DNA from: JACCYQ01 sp036675565
Lineage (GTDB): Bacteria; Bacteroidota; Bacteroidia; Chitinophagales; Chitinophagaceae
Length of the DNA: 64,000 nt
Reading direction: 5' to 3'
NCBI GenBank assembly: GCA_036675565.1
Contig: JAKFER010000047.1
Coordinates: forward strand, 62,001 to 126,000
The notes beneath the pieces are model-generated. The model did not search any database, was not told the origin of the DNA, and saw only the letters and a list, made by a program, of their open reading frames with translations. Shown in pieces: positions 7,339-15,792 of the stretch. The translations under genes were made by a program, and so were the position numbers. How positions within the stretch are numbered: the first letter of the stretch is position 1; each line of letters starts with the position of its first letter.

Positions 7339-10300
7339 ATGAAAAAATGTATGTATGCATGGATGCTGTTTTTACTTTCCATGCCGATGATCGTTTTTAG
7401 CCAGGCCAGGCAAATAACAGGGACGGTCAGGGATGCTAATGGCATTCCGCTGGCTTCTGTTTCCGTGGTGGAAAAAGGAACCAATACAGGAACTGTTACC
7501 GATGCCAATGGCGCATTCAGCATCAATGTTTCAAGAGCGAATGCTACTCTGGTTTTTTCATACGTAGGTATGGAAAGCCAGGAACTGGTGCTGGGTACCA
7601 ATAATAATTATGATGTCTCATTATCGGCCACTGGCGAATTATCAGAGGTGGTAGTAACGGCCTTGGGCATACGTAAAGAAAAAAGAGAGTTGGGATATTC
7701 TGCACAGGAAATTTCAGGCGAAGCATTAATTCAATCTAAACAAACAAATATAGTCAATGCATTACGTGGCCAGGTTGCTGGCGTACAAATCAACAGCGGC
7801 GGTGGTGCTCCGGGACAAGGATCCAGGATCATTATAAGAGGCGTGAAATCTTTAAGTCCGGGAAAAAATAACCAACCATTGTTTGTTATCGATGGTATTA
7901 TCATGGATAATAGTACAATCACAGGCGGTGATGCACAGGCTTCACTAAGAGGTATGTCTAACAGAGCTGCCGATATAAATCCTGATGATGTTGAAAGCAT
8001 CTCCGTTTTGCGGGGAGGTGCGGCAACTGCACTTTATGGACAGGCCGGTTCAAATGGAGTGGTATTAATCACTACTAAATCCGCTAAGGCGGGTAAAATG
8101 CGGGTAAGCTTTACCAGTACATATGGGATTGATGAAGTGAATAAGTTTCCGGATGTTCAATCTGTATATACACAAGGTTACAGAGGTGTTTATGATCCTG
8201 CAACCATTTTCACAAACTGGGGCCCAACCGTAGAAGAAGCCAAAGCCATTGACCCTACACATCCTGATAAACTTTTTCATAATTATGAAAGAGGATATAT
8301 CCAAGGCAATCAATTTAGAAATTCGCTGACCTTATCAGGTGGTACAGAAAATGCATTGTTGACATCTTCGTTTTCGCATTTCAAGCAGAATGGTGTTATA
8401 CCAAATTCAGATTATCAAAATACATCGGTAAGAGTTGGAGGACAATTTAAATCAGGTACATTATTTAAATTCAGCCCTTCATTAAATTTTATCAATTCCG
8501 GGGGTTACAGAGTAAATTCTGAAAGATATAACGAGATATTAAGTTATTGGTCTCCCCGATGGGATGTGATGGATTATATTAAAGAAGATGGAACAATGAA
8601 GGGGTACAGGGACAACGCAGTTTACGGCACTTATGTAAATAAATTTAAGGATAATGTAAACAGGTTAATTGGAAGTGTTGCGGCAACTTTTTCACCATTT
8701 TCCTGGTTTGATTTAGACTATCGGGCTGGTATAGATTATTATTCCGATTTCAGAAGACATGCTGCACCTGGCCCAAGGGGTTTGGCTGGTGAAAGAAATT
8801 TTGGTGATAATGGTTTAGGATTTGTAAATGAATTTCGTATAAGCAATCGAATTCTTACATCCAATGTTATGGGTTCTTTTAAAAAGGATTGGGGTGAAAA
8901 ATTTAATACAGTTCTTCGGTTAGGCAATGATGTTAGAGCCATTAAGTTTTCCAGGTTAACATCCAGAGGTTCTGAATTGGACATCCCAACATTACTTACT
9001 ATAAATAATTCCAAAGTCCGCTCTACCGACCAGCACGAAGAAGATTATAGAATAGTAAGCGCTTATGGAGATCTTTCCCTTGGCTTAAATAATTATTTAT
9101 TCCTCAACGTTACCGGCAGAAATGACTGGTCATCTTCATTAGCCAAAGAAAATAATTCATTCTTCTATCCATCCGTAAGTCTGTCCTATATTTTTACAGA
9201 CCATTTTTTAAAGCCTGATTGGCTTAGCTTCGGAAAGCTGAGAGCATCATGGGCTGAAGTTGGAAAAGATACAGACCCTTATGAGACAAATGCATATTAC
9301 ATTTCAAATGTTCTGACTTCGTCTAACCAGGTAACCTGGACCCGAGGAAATAGTAGAGGTGATCAATCTTTAAAACCTGAAAGAACAAATACAATTGAAC
9401 TGGGAACGGAATTAAGGGCTATGAATAACCGGATTGGTTTAGATTTTACATGGTATAAACTAAATAGCCGCGATCAGATTATACCAGTATTTATTTCGCC
9501 AACTTCTGGATATACCAGTGTAATTACAAATGCCGGCGAAGTAGAAAATAAAGGAATTGAAATAGTATTGAATGGTTCTCCGATTAAAAAACAAGACTTT
9601 AGTTGGGATGTAACATTAAATTTTTCACGAAACAGAAATAAGGTTATCAGTATTGTAGAAGGACTTAAAGAAATTGTTGTTGGGAATTGGTTTGGTTATG
9701 TTGGTTCTACTGCAACAATGAAATACATTCCGGGCTATCCGGTTGGCAATATTTATGGAACGTCGGTTCAGCGATATTATGGTTCCAAAGCAGATGATGG
9801 TATGACAGTTGATAATAGTTTGCCTTTAGTTATTGCCAGTACAGGAAGCAACCGGGGATTCCCGGTAAGAGATCTTACGCAAAGAATATTAGGCAATTCT
9901 CAACCGGATTGGACCGGTGGCATTTCTAATAATTTTACCTATAAAAATTTACGACTCTCCTTTTTATTTGAAACACAGCAGGGGCAGGATAGATATAATC
10001 AATTAGGCAATTATCAGGCAGCTTTTGGCACAGCTCCTTTTACAATAGATAGAAATGATACCAAAGTCTTCGATGGAGTTTTACCTGATGGTACTACCAA
10101 TACTCAAGAGGTTTGGATGGGACAAGGTGTTGGTCCTGATGGAAGAGATTATACTGATGGTTATTATCGAAATGTATATCGTGGAATTACAGAAAATTTT
10201 GTAGAAGATGCATCATGGGTAAGATTAAGAAACTTAAGTCTGAGTTATCAACTGCCTTCTAAGTTTCTTAGAACAAATGTTATCAAAGATGCAAGCATAA

Positions 10301-10455
10301 CATTCACTGGCAATAACCTTTTATTGTGGACCGACTTTAGTGGATTTGATCCTGATGCAAGCAGCTTTAATTCAGGAAGCAATGTGGATGCATTTACCGG
10401 TTTTGCCTATCCGGCAGTCCGCAGTTATTTGTTTAGCATTAATTTGAATTTTTAA
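7339..10455 (+). CDS. SusC/RagA-type TonB-dependent outer-membrane transporter (pair 2)
   Basis: The 1038-residue protein has a signal peptide ending near IVFSQ (residue 22), a carboxypeptidase-regulatory-like domain (about 24-98), a SEVVVTALGIRKEKRELGYS plug start near residue 100 and a barrel ending in INLNF. Like pair 1 it lacks an STN domain. Plug motifs and the RNDWSSSLAKENNSFFYPS region match pair 1 closely (NDWSSALPEENNSYLYPS there), so the two genes are paralogues, probably from an old tandem duplication. The SusD partner starts 10 bases downstream. The 196-base gap upstream contains the terminator of pair 1 and only a weak -7-like box (TATACTTG, 7199-7206). Confidence 0.93.
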   Translation: MKKCMYAWMLFLLSMPMIVFSQARQITGTVRDANGIPLASVSVVEKGTNTGTVTDANGAFSINVSRANATLVFSYVGMESQELVLGTNNNYDVSLSATGELSEVVVTALGIRKEKRELGYSAQEISGEALIQSKQTNIVNALRGQVAGVQINSGGGAPGQGSRIIIRGVKSLSPGKNNQPLFVIDGIIMDNSTITGGDAQASLRGMSNRAADINPDDVESISVLRGGAATALYGQAGSNGVVLITTKSAKAGKMRVSFTSTYGIDEVNKFPDVQSVYTQGYRGVYDPATIFTNWGPTVEEAKAIDPTHPDKLFHNYERGYIQGNQFRNSLTLSGGTENALLTSSFSHFKQNGVIPNSDYQNTSVRVGGQFKSGTLFKFSPSLNFINSGGYRVNSERYNEILSYWSPRWDVMDYIKEDGTMKGYRDNAVYGTYVNKFKDNVNRLIGSVAATFSPFSWFDLDYRAGIDYYSDFRRHAAPGPRGLAGERNFGDNGLGFVNEFRISNRILTSNVMGSFKKDWGEKFNTVLRLGNDVRAIKFSRLTSRGSELDIPTLLTINNSKVRSTDQHEEDYRIVSAYGDLSLGLNNYLFLNVTGRNDWSSSLAKENNSFFYPSVSLSYIFTDHFLKPDWLSFGKLRASWAEVGKDTDPYETNAYYISNVLTSSNQVTWTRGNSRGDQSLKPERTNTIELGTELRAMNNRIGLDFTWYKLNSRDQIIPVFISPTSGYTSVITNAGEVENKGIEIVLNGSPIKKQDFSWDVTLNFSRNRNKVISIVEGLKEIVVGNWFGYVGSTATMKYIPGYPVGNIYGTSVQRYYGSKADDGMTVDNSLPLVIASTGSNRGFPVRDLTQRILGNSQPDWTGGISNNFTYKNLRLSFLFETQQGQDRYNQLGNYQAAFGTAPFTIDRNDTKVFDGVLPDGTTNTQEVWMGQGVGPDGRDYTDGYYRNVYRGITENFVEDASWVRLRNLSLSYQLPSKFLRTNVIKDASITFTGNNLLLWTDFSGFDPDASSFNSGSNVDAFTGFAYPAVRSYLFSINLNF

Positions 10456-10465
10456 ATTTTATCTT

Positions 10466-11878
10466 ATGAGAGTTATTCAATATTGCATTTTAATCATTCT
10501 ATCATTAACGATAACATCGTGTGAGAAATTCCTCGATGTAAATACTAATCCAAATTCGCCAACTACAGCACCTATAAATGGATTGTTACTAAGAACAACC
10601 AATCAAACTGGTTTAAATGTTTTTAGGGTGGGAGATTTAACTTCCTATTATGTGCAGTATTTAGCTTCACCAAATGCTGCCTCACCAACTGATACCTACG
10701 ACCAGGTTGATGCCAGCGGTACATGGTCTTCATTGTACGATACGATGACTGATATCTATGATTTGGAAAAACAAGGCATTGAAGCTGGAGCTACCCAATA
10801 CCAGGGTGTTGCAAAAATTTTAATGGCAATCAACCTCAGTTTAATACACAATCTATGGGGAGCGGCGCCTTATTCAAATGCATTCTCTGGTCAATCACTT
10901 ACTCCTGCATATGATGAAGCAACTACAAATTTCAATCAAATCATGACATTAATTGATGAAGGCATTGGATTATTGCAACAATCCGGAAGTGCCATATCAA
11001 TACCCACAGGCGCCACCAGTCCTGATTTGATCCATAAAGGGGTAACCGCTAATTGGATTAAAACTGCTAATGCTTTAAAGGCAAGAATGCTTGTACAATT
11101 AAGTAAAACGTCTCAATTTAATGCCACTGCAATTTTCACTGCTTTGGATGCAGCATATACTTCTATTGCGGATGATGCTTTTATTTCCACTTTTGATGTT
11201 CGTAATCCATGGAATGGTGTTGCTGTTGCCAATGCTGGACAAATATTACAGGGATGGCTTTCAGAATATTATGTTGATGCTATGGATGGTACATCTTTTG
11301 GAATAATGGATCCACGGCTACCCTTAATTGCTACCCTTACCCAATTTGGAGATTATCGTGGTACACCTAATGGAAAAGGAAGAATAGGTACTGGAATTGA
11401 TGATGAGGAATCTTATCTAAGTACAACGGGTTTTTATTCTAGTCAAACTTCTCCTCTTTATATAATCACATATGAAGAAATGAAATTCATTGAAGCTGAG
11501 GTTGCATTTAGAACCGATGATAAGATCAGGGCATATAATGCTTTTCAGGAAGGCATACGAGCTAACATGAATAAAATGGGTATAGATGCTGCCAGCAGGG
11601 ATGCTTATCTCAATCATGCTTCTGTTGCAGTTGGTCCTGCCGGTTTGACTTTAGAATTGATCTTCAGAGAAAAATGGAAAGCGCTCTTTCTGCAACCTGT
11701 AGTTTGGGATGATGCAAGAAGATTTAATTATGGATATGAAGGTTTTCAATTGCCTTTGAATGCAGTGCAGTCAACCTTTATCAGGAGACTGGTTTATCCA
11801 GAGATTGAAACAAGTCGTAATGGGGCTAATGTTCCAACAGTTAATAGTGTTGTCGAAAATCTTTGGTGGGATCAATAA
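10466..11878 (+). CDS. SusD/RagB-type substrate-binding outer-membrane lipoprotein (pair 2)
   Basis: The 470-residue protein has a lipoprotein signal peptide with lipobox TITSC (Cys19), then EKFLDVNTNPNSPTTA, the usual SusD N-terminal pattern, and a C-terminal REKWKALFLQPVVWDDARR segment. It is expected to pair with the SusC encoded 10 bases upstream at the cell surface. It shares architecture with the SusD of pair 1, supporting duplication of a two-gene unit. A bidirectional terminator follows. No carbohydrate-active enzyme or regulator is adjacent, so the substrate may not be a polysaccharide. Confidence 0.9.
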   Translation: MRVIQYCILIILSLTITSCEKFLDVNTNPNSPTTAPINGLLLRTTNQTGLNVFRVGDLTSYYVQYLASPNAASPTDTYDQVDASGTWSSLYDTMTDIYDLEKQGIEAGATQYQGVAKILMAINLSLIHNLWGAAPYSNAFSGQSLTPAYDEATTNFNQIMTLIDEGIGLLQQSGSAISIPTGATSPDLIHKGVTANWIKTANALKARMLVQLSKTSQFNATAIFTALDAAYTSIADDAFISTFDVRNPWNGVAVANAGQILQGWLSEYYVDAMDGTSFGIMDPRLPLIATLTQFGDYRGTPNGKGRIGTGIDDEESYLSTTGFYSSQTSPLYIITYEEMKFIEAEVAFRTDDKIRAYNAFQEGIRANMNKMGIDAASRDAYLNHASVAVGPAGLTLELIFREKWKALFLQPVVWDDARRFNYGYEGFQLPLNAVQSTFIRRLVYPEIETSRNGANVPTVNSVVENLWWDQ

Positions 11879-11892
11879 TAATATTGTCTATC

Positions 11893-11930
11893 AAAAAAAA
11901 CCGCCCTTAAACAAGGCGGTTTTTTTATTG
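11893..11930. terminator. Bidirectional terminator between convergent genes
   Basis: AACCGCCCTT pairs with AAGGCGGTT (one bulged C) around AAAC, with A8 on the left and T7 on the right. It can serve the SusD gene on the plus strand and the 601-residue gene on the minus strand. Confidence 0.8.
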
Positions 11931-11948
11931 TATTGACAATTTTAATTT

Positions 11949-13754
11949 TTAAACAGTTTGCGGTATCAGCATTCCCTCAATTTCTCTTTTATACTGATTC
12001 AATTCCTCATACATATTATTTAAATAAGCACCGGTTTCGGTTTTCATTTTTGGTACAAGGTCTGTATAATATTCAATGCCTTTCAGCAAATTGCTTTTAA
12101 AATCGGCAAAATATTTTTGTTGTTTTATGCTTATGCTTACTACTGTTTTTTCCATTTCCTTTTGCAGGTAATCGACGTACAATTTCAATTCTTTTAAAAA
12201 AACAGAAGGCCGTTTTTCATTATTCAGGATATTTCTTCTGCCATAAATATGATCCACCATTTCATGCAAAGAATAAATACCGGAAAAATAAGCCAGGTTA
12301 GGACCGGGACAAATGGAAACGGCCGATAAGTTATGCGGTAAGGTTCTTTTGTTTTTAAGTAATGCGGGTACCGCCAAACCTTCACACAAACAATCTTTTT
12401 CCAATACCTTTTCTGTTTCTTCTTTTAATTTTTCTTCCGGAAGTGCTGCCGCCTGTAACTGGTTTATCTTCAGGTTTTGGTATTGCCTTGATGCAGTGCA
12501 AATGGGTTTATCCGTAAATTCTGTATTAAAGGCCAGGAATTTTTTATAACACGGACTGCCGGGCCTGCCTTTTTCAATTCTGTGTTTTCGTTGTTTTTCA
12601 GATGAACTTCTTCTGAAATTATTAAATGGAACACCTAACGGTGATGCATGACTTAAATAATAATCTGATGGAGTAGCATTGCACAAGTCATTCAGTGTTT
12701 CTTCATCCACATTCGTTGCTTCTGGAACTAATAAGAATGGACTGCCCCAGCCGGTAGCATCTAAATGATAATATTCAAGCAAAAATTTATTTTCACGATG
12801 CGTACCGATACCGCCTTGTACTGCTATTCTTGTTGCAGGAATCGTTTCTGGTATGGTATATTTTTTTGATTGAAGTGATGCCTTATAAATTTCAAAAAGT
12901 TCATTGGTTAATTCCGTTCGTTTGTTTTTGAATTCTTCCATGATGGGGCCCAGCAAATATCCATCCGTTGCAAAGGCATGTCCACCGCAGTTTAAACCAC
13001 TTTCAATTCTGTATTCGGAGATCCACAATCCTTTTTTAGCCAGGAATTTCCCCTGTATTAATGCCGAACGGTAATCACTTACTTTCAGAATGATCTTCTT
13101 TTTAAACTGCCCGTTTTCACCAGGGAAAAAATCACTGAATGTTTCGCAATAAGTATATAAGCGCGGATTCAATCCAGCGGAAAAAATAACGGAAGCATGT
13201 AATGCACTTTTTGCAAACCCTCTCAATGCAGCCATCGCATCAGAATACTCGGCTGGTAATGCTTCCCCGTTTTTATCGTAATTGGTCCGGTCACATTTGG
13301 TCATGATATTTACATCAATAGGACCGGGTGCAATTTGATTTCTTAATGCTTGTTGTAGCCTGTATTTGATGTTGATGTCTTCTTCATCCAACATCTGTTT
13401 AAACAATGCTTTTAAGACAGAATCTTCCGGCAGCATCGTGAAGTATTTGTAAATTTCATTACCCGGTACAAAATCTTCAGATCTTAATGTACCAATTTGC
13501 CGGTTAACAATTTTGTTCAACAAATCCAGGTATGCGGTGATGCGTTTTGCACGGTAATCATTTTCTTTTTTGGTGATAGGAATATAGGCTTCATTTTCCT
13601 GCTCACAATAAAATTCACGCATTTGTTCAATGATATTGTCTTCAACAATAGAAAGAACAGAAGAAATGCCAAACCTGGCGACCTTTGCAGGAGTATCAAT
13701 GGTAAAACCCAATCCCATTACCGGGATGTGAAACTGGTGTGCTGATTTATTCAT
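11949..13754 (-). CDS. Uncharacterised protein, NPD-like FMN TIM-barrel candidate with Cys-rich extension
   Basis: I do not recognise a named family for this 601-residue protein. Visible: an N-terminal IPVMGLGFTIDTPAKVARFG (about 10-28), DVNIMTKCD (147-155), SGLNCGGHAF (252-261) and AVQGGIGTHREN (311-322) followed by DATGWGSPFLLVPEA. The last two resemble the GGH and GGIxT...GADGV..G..FL.T.EA phosphate-binding motifs of nitronate monooxygenase / enoyl reductase (NPD) TIM barrels. A region of about 350-500 adds Cys358, 402, 419, 455, 457 and 482, a possible metal or Fe-S site, and the last 100 residues look helical. No signal peptide, so cytoplasmic. Function unknown; the flavin assignment is inference by eye. 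Confidence 0.85.
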   Translation of the reverse strand: MNKSAHQFHIPVMGLGFTIDTPAKVARFGISSVLSIVEDNIIEQMREFYCEQENEAYIPITKKENDYRAKRITAYLDLLNKIVNRQIGTLRSEDFVPGNEIYKYFTMLPEDSVLKALFKQMLDEEDINIKYRLQQALRNQIAPGPIDVNIMTKCDRTNYDKNGEALPAEYSDAMAALRGFAKSALHASVIFSAGLNPRLYTYCETFSDFFPGENGQFKKKIILKVSDYRSALIQGKFLAKKGLWISEYRIESGLNCGGHAFATDGYLLGPIMEEFKNKRTELTNELFEIYKASLQSKKYTIPETIPATRIAVQGGIGTHRENKFLLEYYHLDATGWGSPFLLVPEATNVDEETLNDLCNATPSDYYLSHASPLGVPFNNFRRSSSEKQRKHRIEKGRPGSPCYKKFLAFNTEFTDKPICTASRQYQNLKINQLQAAALPEEKLKEETEKVLEKDCLCEGLAVPALLKNKRTLPHNLSAVSICPGPNLAYFSGIYSLHEMVDHIYGRRNILNNEKRPSVFLKELKLYVDYLQKEMEKTVVSISIKQQKYFADFKSNLLKGIEYYTDLVPKMKTETGAYLNNMYEELNQYKREIEGMLIPQTV

Positions 13755-13897
13755 TATTATTTATCGCCGGCAGAAGTATGGAATTATATTTTCTACAGCG
13801 ATGGGCAAAGAAACTACCAACTCATTTCTTTCTTTATGATCTAAATCATACCAGTGATGGTTTAACAAAGAGAATTTGAGAGTTTCTATTTAGCCAT

Positions 13898-14464
13898 TTA
13901 TTGTTTCTGGTCCTTGTTGTATTTTTTTTCGGCTTCCTGTGCTTTGTCAAAATCCAGTACAACACCATTGATGCAGTAACGCAATCCTGTGGGTGGTGGG
14001 CCATCATCAAATACATGACCGAGATGGGCTTTACAGCGACCGCATTGTACTTCGGTCCTTGCCATTCCATGGCTGTTATCAGGTGTATATATAATGCTGC
14101 TTTTGCTGATGGGCTCGTAAAAACTTGGCCAACCGCAACCGCTGTCGAATTTGGTATCACTGTTAAAAAGTGCATTACCACATGCTGCGCAATAATATGT
14201 GCCAACTTCTTTAAAATTATCAAAATGGCTTGAGTATGGTCTTTCGGTTCCTTTTTGCCGCGCAATCTGGTAAACTTCCGGTGAAAGGATCTTTCTCCAT
14301 TCATCATCACTCAGCGCAAGTTTGCTGCTGTCGTTCCTGGAATAAACCGGGTTTTCAGGTTTCTGTTTTTCCATCGCTTGTTCTTTTTTTGAATTTGAAG
14401 ATTGTGAAAATGTACACTGCATAAATAATACCGGCAGGCAAAGTATGATAATGATCGTTTTCAT
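13898..14464 (-). CDS. msrB: Peptide-methionine (R)-S-oxide reductase, lipoprotein form
   Basis: MsrB reduces methionine-R-sulfoxide in damaged proteins. The 188-residue protein has a lipoprotein signal peptide (lipobox LFMQC, Cys17), so it should act outside the cytoplasm. The MsrB domain (about 50-175) shows zinc-binding CAAC and CGRC pairs, the SGCGWPSFYEP motif, and HLGHVFDDGPPPTGLRYCIN with catalytic Cys164. An acidic-residue-poor linker follows the lipidation site. A 154-residue antisense frame is a shadow. The start codon lies inside the first unit of an 84-bp tandem repeat that also carries the likely promoter. Confidence 0.95.
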   Translation of the reverse strand: MKTIIIILCLPVLFMQCTFSQSSNSKKEQAMEKQKPENPVYSRNDSSKLALSDDEWRKILSPEVYQIARQKGTERPYSSHFDNFKEVGTYYCAACGNALFNSDTKFDSGCGWPSFYEPISKSSIIYTPDNSHGMARTEVQCGRCKAHLGHVFDDGPPPTGLRYCINGVVLDFDKAQEAEKKYNKDQKQ

Positions 14465-14730
14465 TTGATTCTATTTATTTTTTTTCGGCCAAATGTAATT
14501 CGCCAATTTATTACGTAGTTGCTGCTAAAGTGATCTTGGCTCATTTCATTTGTTTTATTTATTTTTTTTTGGTCAAATGTAATTCGCCAATTTATTTACG
14601 TAGTTGCTGCTAAAGTGATCTTGGCTCATTTCATTTGTTTTATTTATTTTTTTTGGTCAAATGTGATTCGCCAATTTATTTACGTAGTTGCTGCTAAACT
14701 TAGCTTGGCTCGTTTCATTTGATTGTATTT
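14456..14730. repeat. 84-bp tandem repeat, three copies plus a partial fourth, covering the msrB leader
   Basis: The string CAAATGT recurs at 14490, 14574 and 14658, a period of 84 bases, and long stretches around it (CGCCAATTTATT(T)ACGTAGTTGCTGCTAAA, GGCTCATTTCATTTG, T-rich tract) are nearly identical. A partial fourth unit ends near 14730. Copies differ by few substitutions and small T-tract length changes; the third is the most diverged. Units abut with no spacers. The first unit contains the msrB start codon (14462-14464). Confidence 0.92.
14490..14497 (-). promoter_or_regulatory. Candidate -7 box of the msrB promoter (repeated in the array)
   Basis: On the minus strand TACATTTG fits TAnnTTTG, 25 bases before the start codon. 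It is repeated at 14574-14581; the third copy (14658-14665) reads CACATTTG, a damaged box. No good -33 TTG is seen at 17-23 bases. Confidence 0.4.
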
Positions 14731-15045
14731 AAATGCTTTCGATGTTATCGAATGTCGTTTTGCCAAATAACCATATGCTGATGATAAGCCTAATCTTCTC
14801 ATTTTCTTTTTTGTATGATCCGCACAAAATCACATTATTTCTACCTCAATTAATAAGCAATTAAAGGTACAAATTGTTTAAGCTGTCATTCATTCATAAC
14901 ATACGGATAATCGGCTTTAACAGATTTATGGGTTTTTTATTTATATTTAAGCGATTTGAAATTTTATAGCCATTTCTGGTGATTGTTAGAGATTTTTTAG
15001 TCGTTCAACATTATATTTGCTGGTTCACAAGGTTAGTAAGCGCTT
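14731..15045. other. Intergenic stretch between the repeat array and adk
   Basis: No coding frame is supported here. It contains a small perfect hairpin TTCGAT-GTT-ATCGAA (14738-14752) without a T tract, and the adk -7 box near its right end. It separates divergent msrB and adk. Confidence 0.6.
15012..15019 (+). promoter_or_regulatory. Candidate -7 box of the adk promoter
   Basis: TATATTTG followed by C is a full match to TAnnTTTG(C/T), 27 bases before the adk ATG. The -33 region is not convincing. Confidence 0.5.
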
Positions 15046-15630
15046 ATGTTTAATTTGATATTGTTTGGTCCACCGGGAAGCGGTAAGGGTACTCAATCTG
15101 AAAAGTTGGTTGAAAAATATGGATTGATCCATTTATCTACAGGCAATCTTTTAAGAGAAGAAATCACTGCAAAAACGCCCCTCGGCCAGGAAGCCCAGCG
15201 TTTTATGGACAAGGGCCAGCTGGTACCCGATGAAGTGGTCATTGGTATGATTGATTCCTGCCTGGATAATCACCCGGGTGCCAAAGGATTTTTATTTGAT
15301 GGCTTTCCGCGAACTGTAGCACAGGCTATAGCTTTGGATAAATTACTGGATTTAAAAAAAACAAGTATAAACCTGCTGGCAGCATTAAATGTAAGTGAAG
15401 AAGAGCTGATTAAGCGATTGCTCAACCGTGGTCAGACCAGTGGACGCAGTGATGATATTAATGCGGAAGTGATTCACAAAAGATTTTTGGTTTATACCAA
15501 TGAAACCGCCCCTGTGGCAGAGCATTACAGATCACAGGATAAATTCCGCAATATTAAAGGCGAAGGGTCGGTAGATGAAATTTTTGATAACCTATGCAAA
15601 GTGATTGACGAAACGATGCAGGAAGTATAA
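15046..15630 (+). CDS. adk: Adenylate kinase
   Basis: Adk catalyses ATP + AMP to 2 ADP in the cytoplasm. The 194-residue protein has the P-loop GPPGSGKGT (residues 8-16), the AMP-binding LSTGNLLREE and GFLFDGFPRTVAQA motifs and the RLLNRGQTSGRSDD region, i.e. the short LID form without a zinc-binding insertion. The ATG at 15046 sits directly before the first beta strand as usual for the family. A terminator at 15650-15681 ends the unit, so adk appears monocistronic. Confidence 0.97.
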   Translation: MFNLILFGPPGSGKGTQSEKLVEKYGLIHLSTGNLLREEITAKTPLGQEAQRFMDKGQLVPDEVVIGMIDSCLDNHPGAKGFLFDGFPRTVAQAIALDKLLDLKKTSINLLAALNVSEEELIKRLLNRGQTSGRSDDINAEVIHKRFLVYTNETAPVAEHYRSQDKFRNIKGEGSVDEIFDNLCKVIDETMQEV

Positions 15631-15649
15631 AACATGATACCATTTTAAT

Positions 15650-15681
15650 AGCCGGCCGGTTCCAAAAGGACCGGCTTTTTA
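15650..15681 (+). terminator. Rho-independent terminator after adk
   Basis: GCCGGTTCC pairs with GGACCGGC (one bulged T) around AAAA and is followed by five T. Confidence 0.8.
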
Positions 15682-15708
15682 CTGTGCAACGGACAAGTTT
15701 TAGTAAAC

Positions 15709-15737
15709 TTGCAATTATAAAAGAGAAGGTAAATTTG
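15709..15737 (+). promoter_or_regulatory. Candidate promoter of the paaZ operon
   Basis: TTG (15709-15711), an 18-base spacer and TAAATTTG (15730-15737) fit the Bacteroidota consensus in both boxes. Transcription would start near 15742, about 50 bases before paaZ. Confidence 0.55.
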
Positions 15738-15792
15738 AACCGGTTAGAATGCACCGAAAAACATTAAATGTTTGTTTTAAAAAATCAGGTAG

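Noticed and set aside
13846..14310. Open frame of 154 codons overlapping msrB
   Set aside because: It is another frame on the same strand as msrB with no family features; msrB has unmistakable motifs.
14456..14730. CRISPR-like repeated sequence
   Set aside because: The units are 84 bases, contiguous and without unique spacers, and no cas gene is near. It is a plain tandem duplication of the msrB leader.
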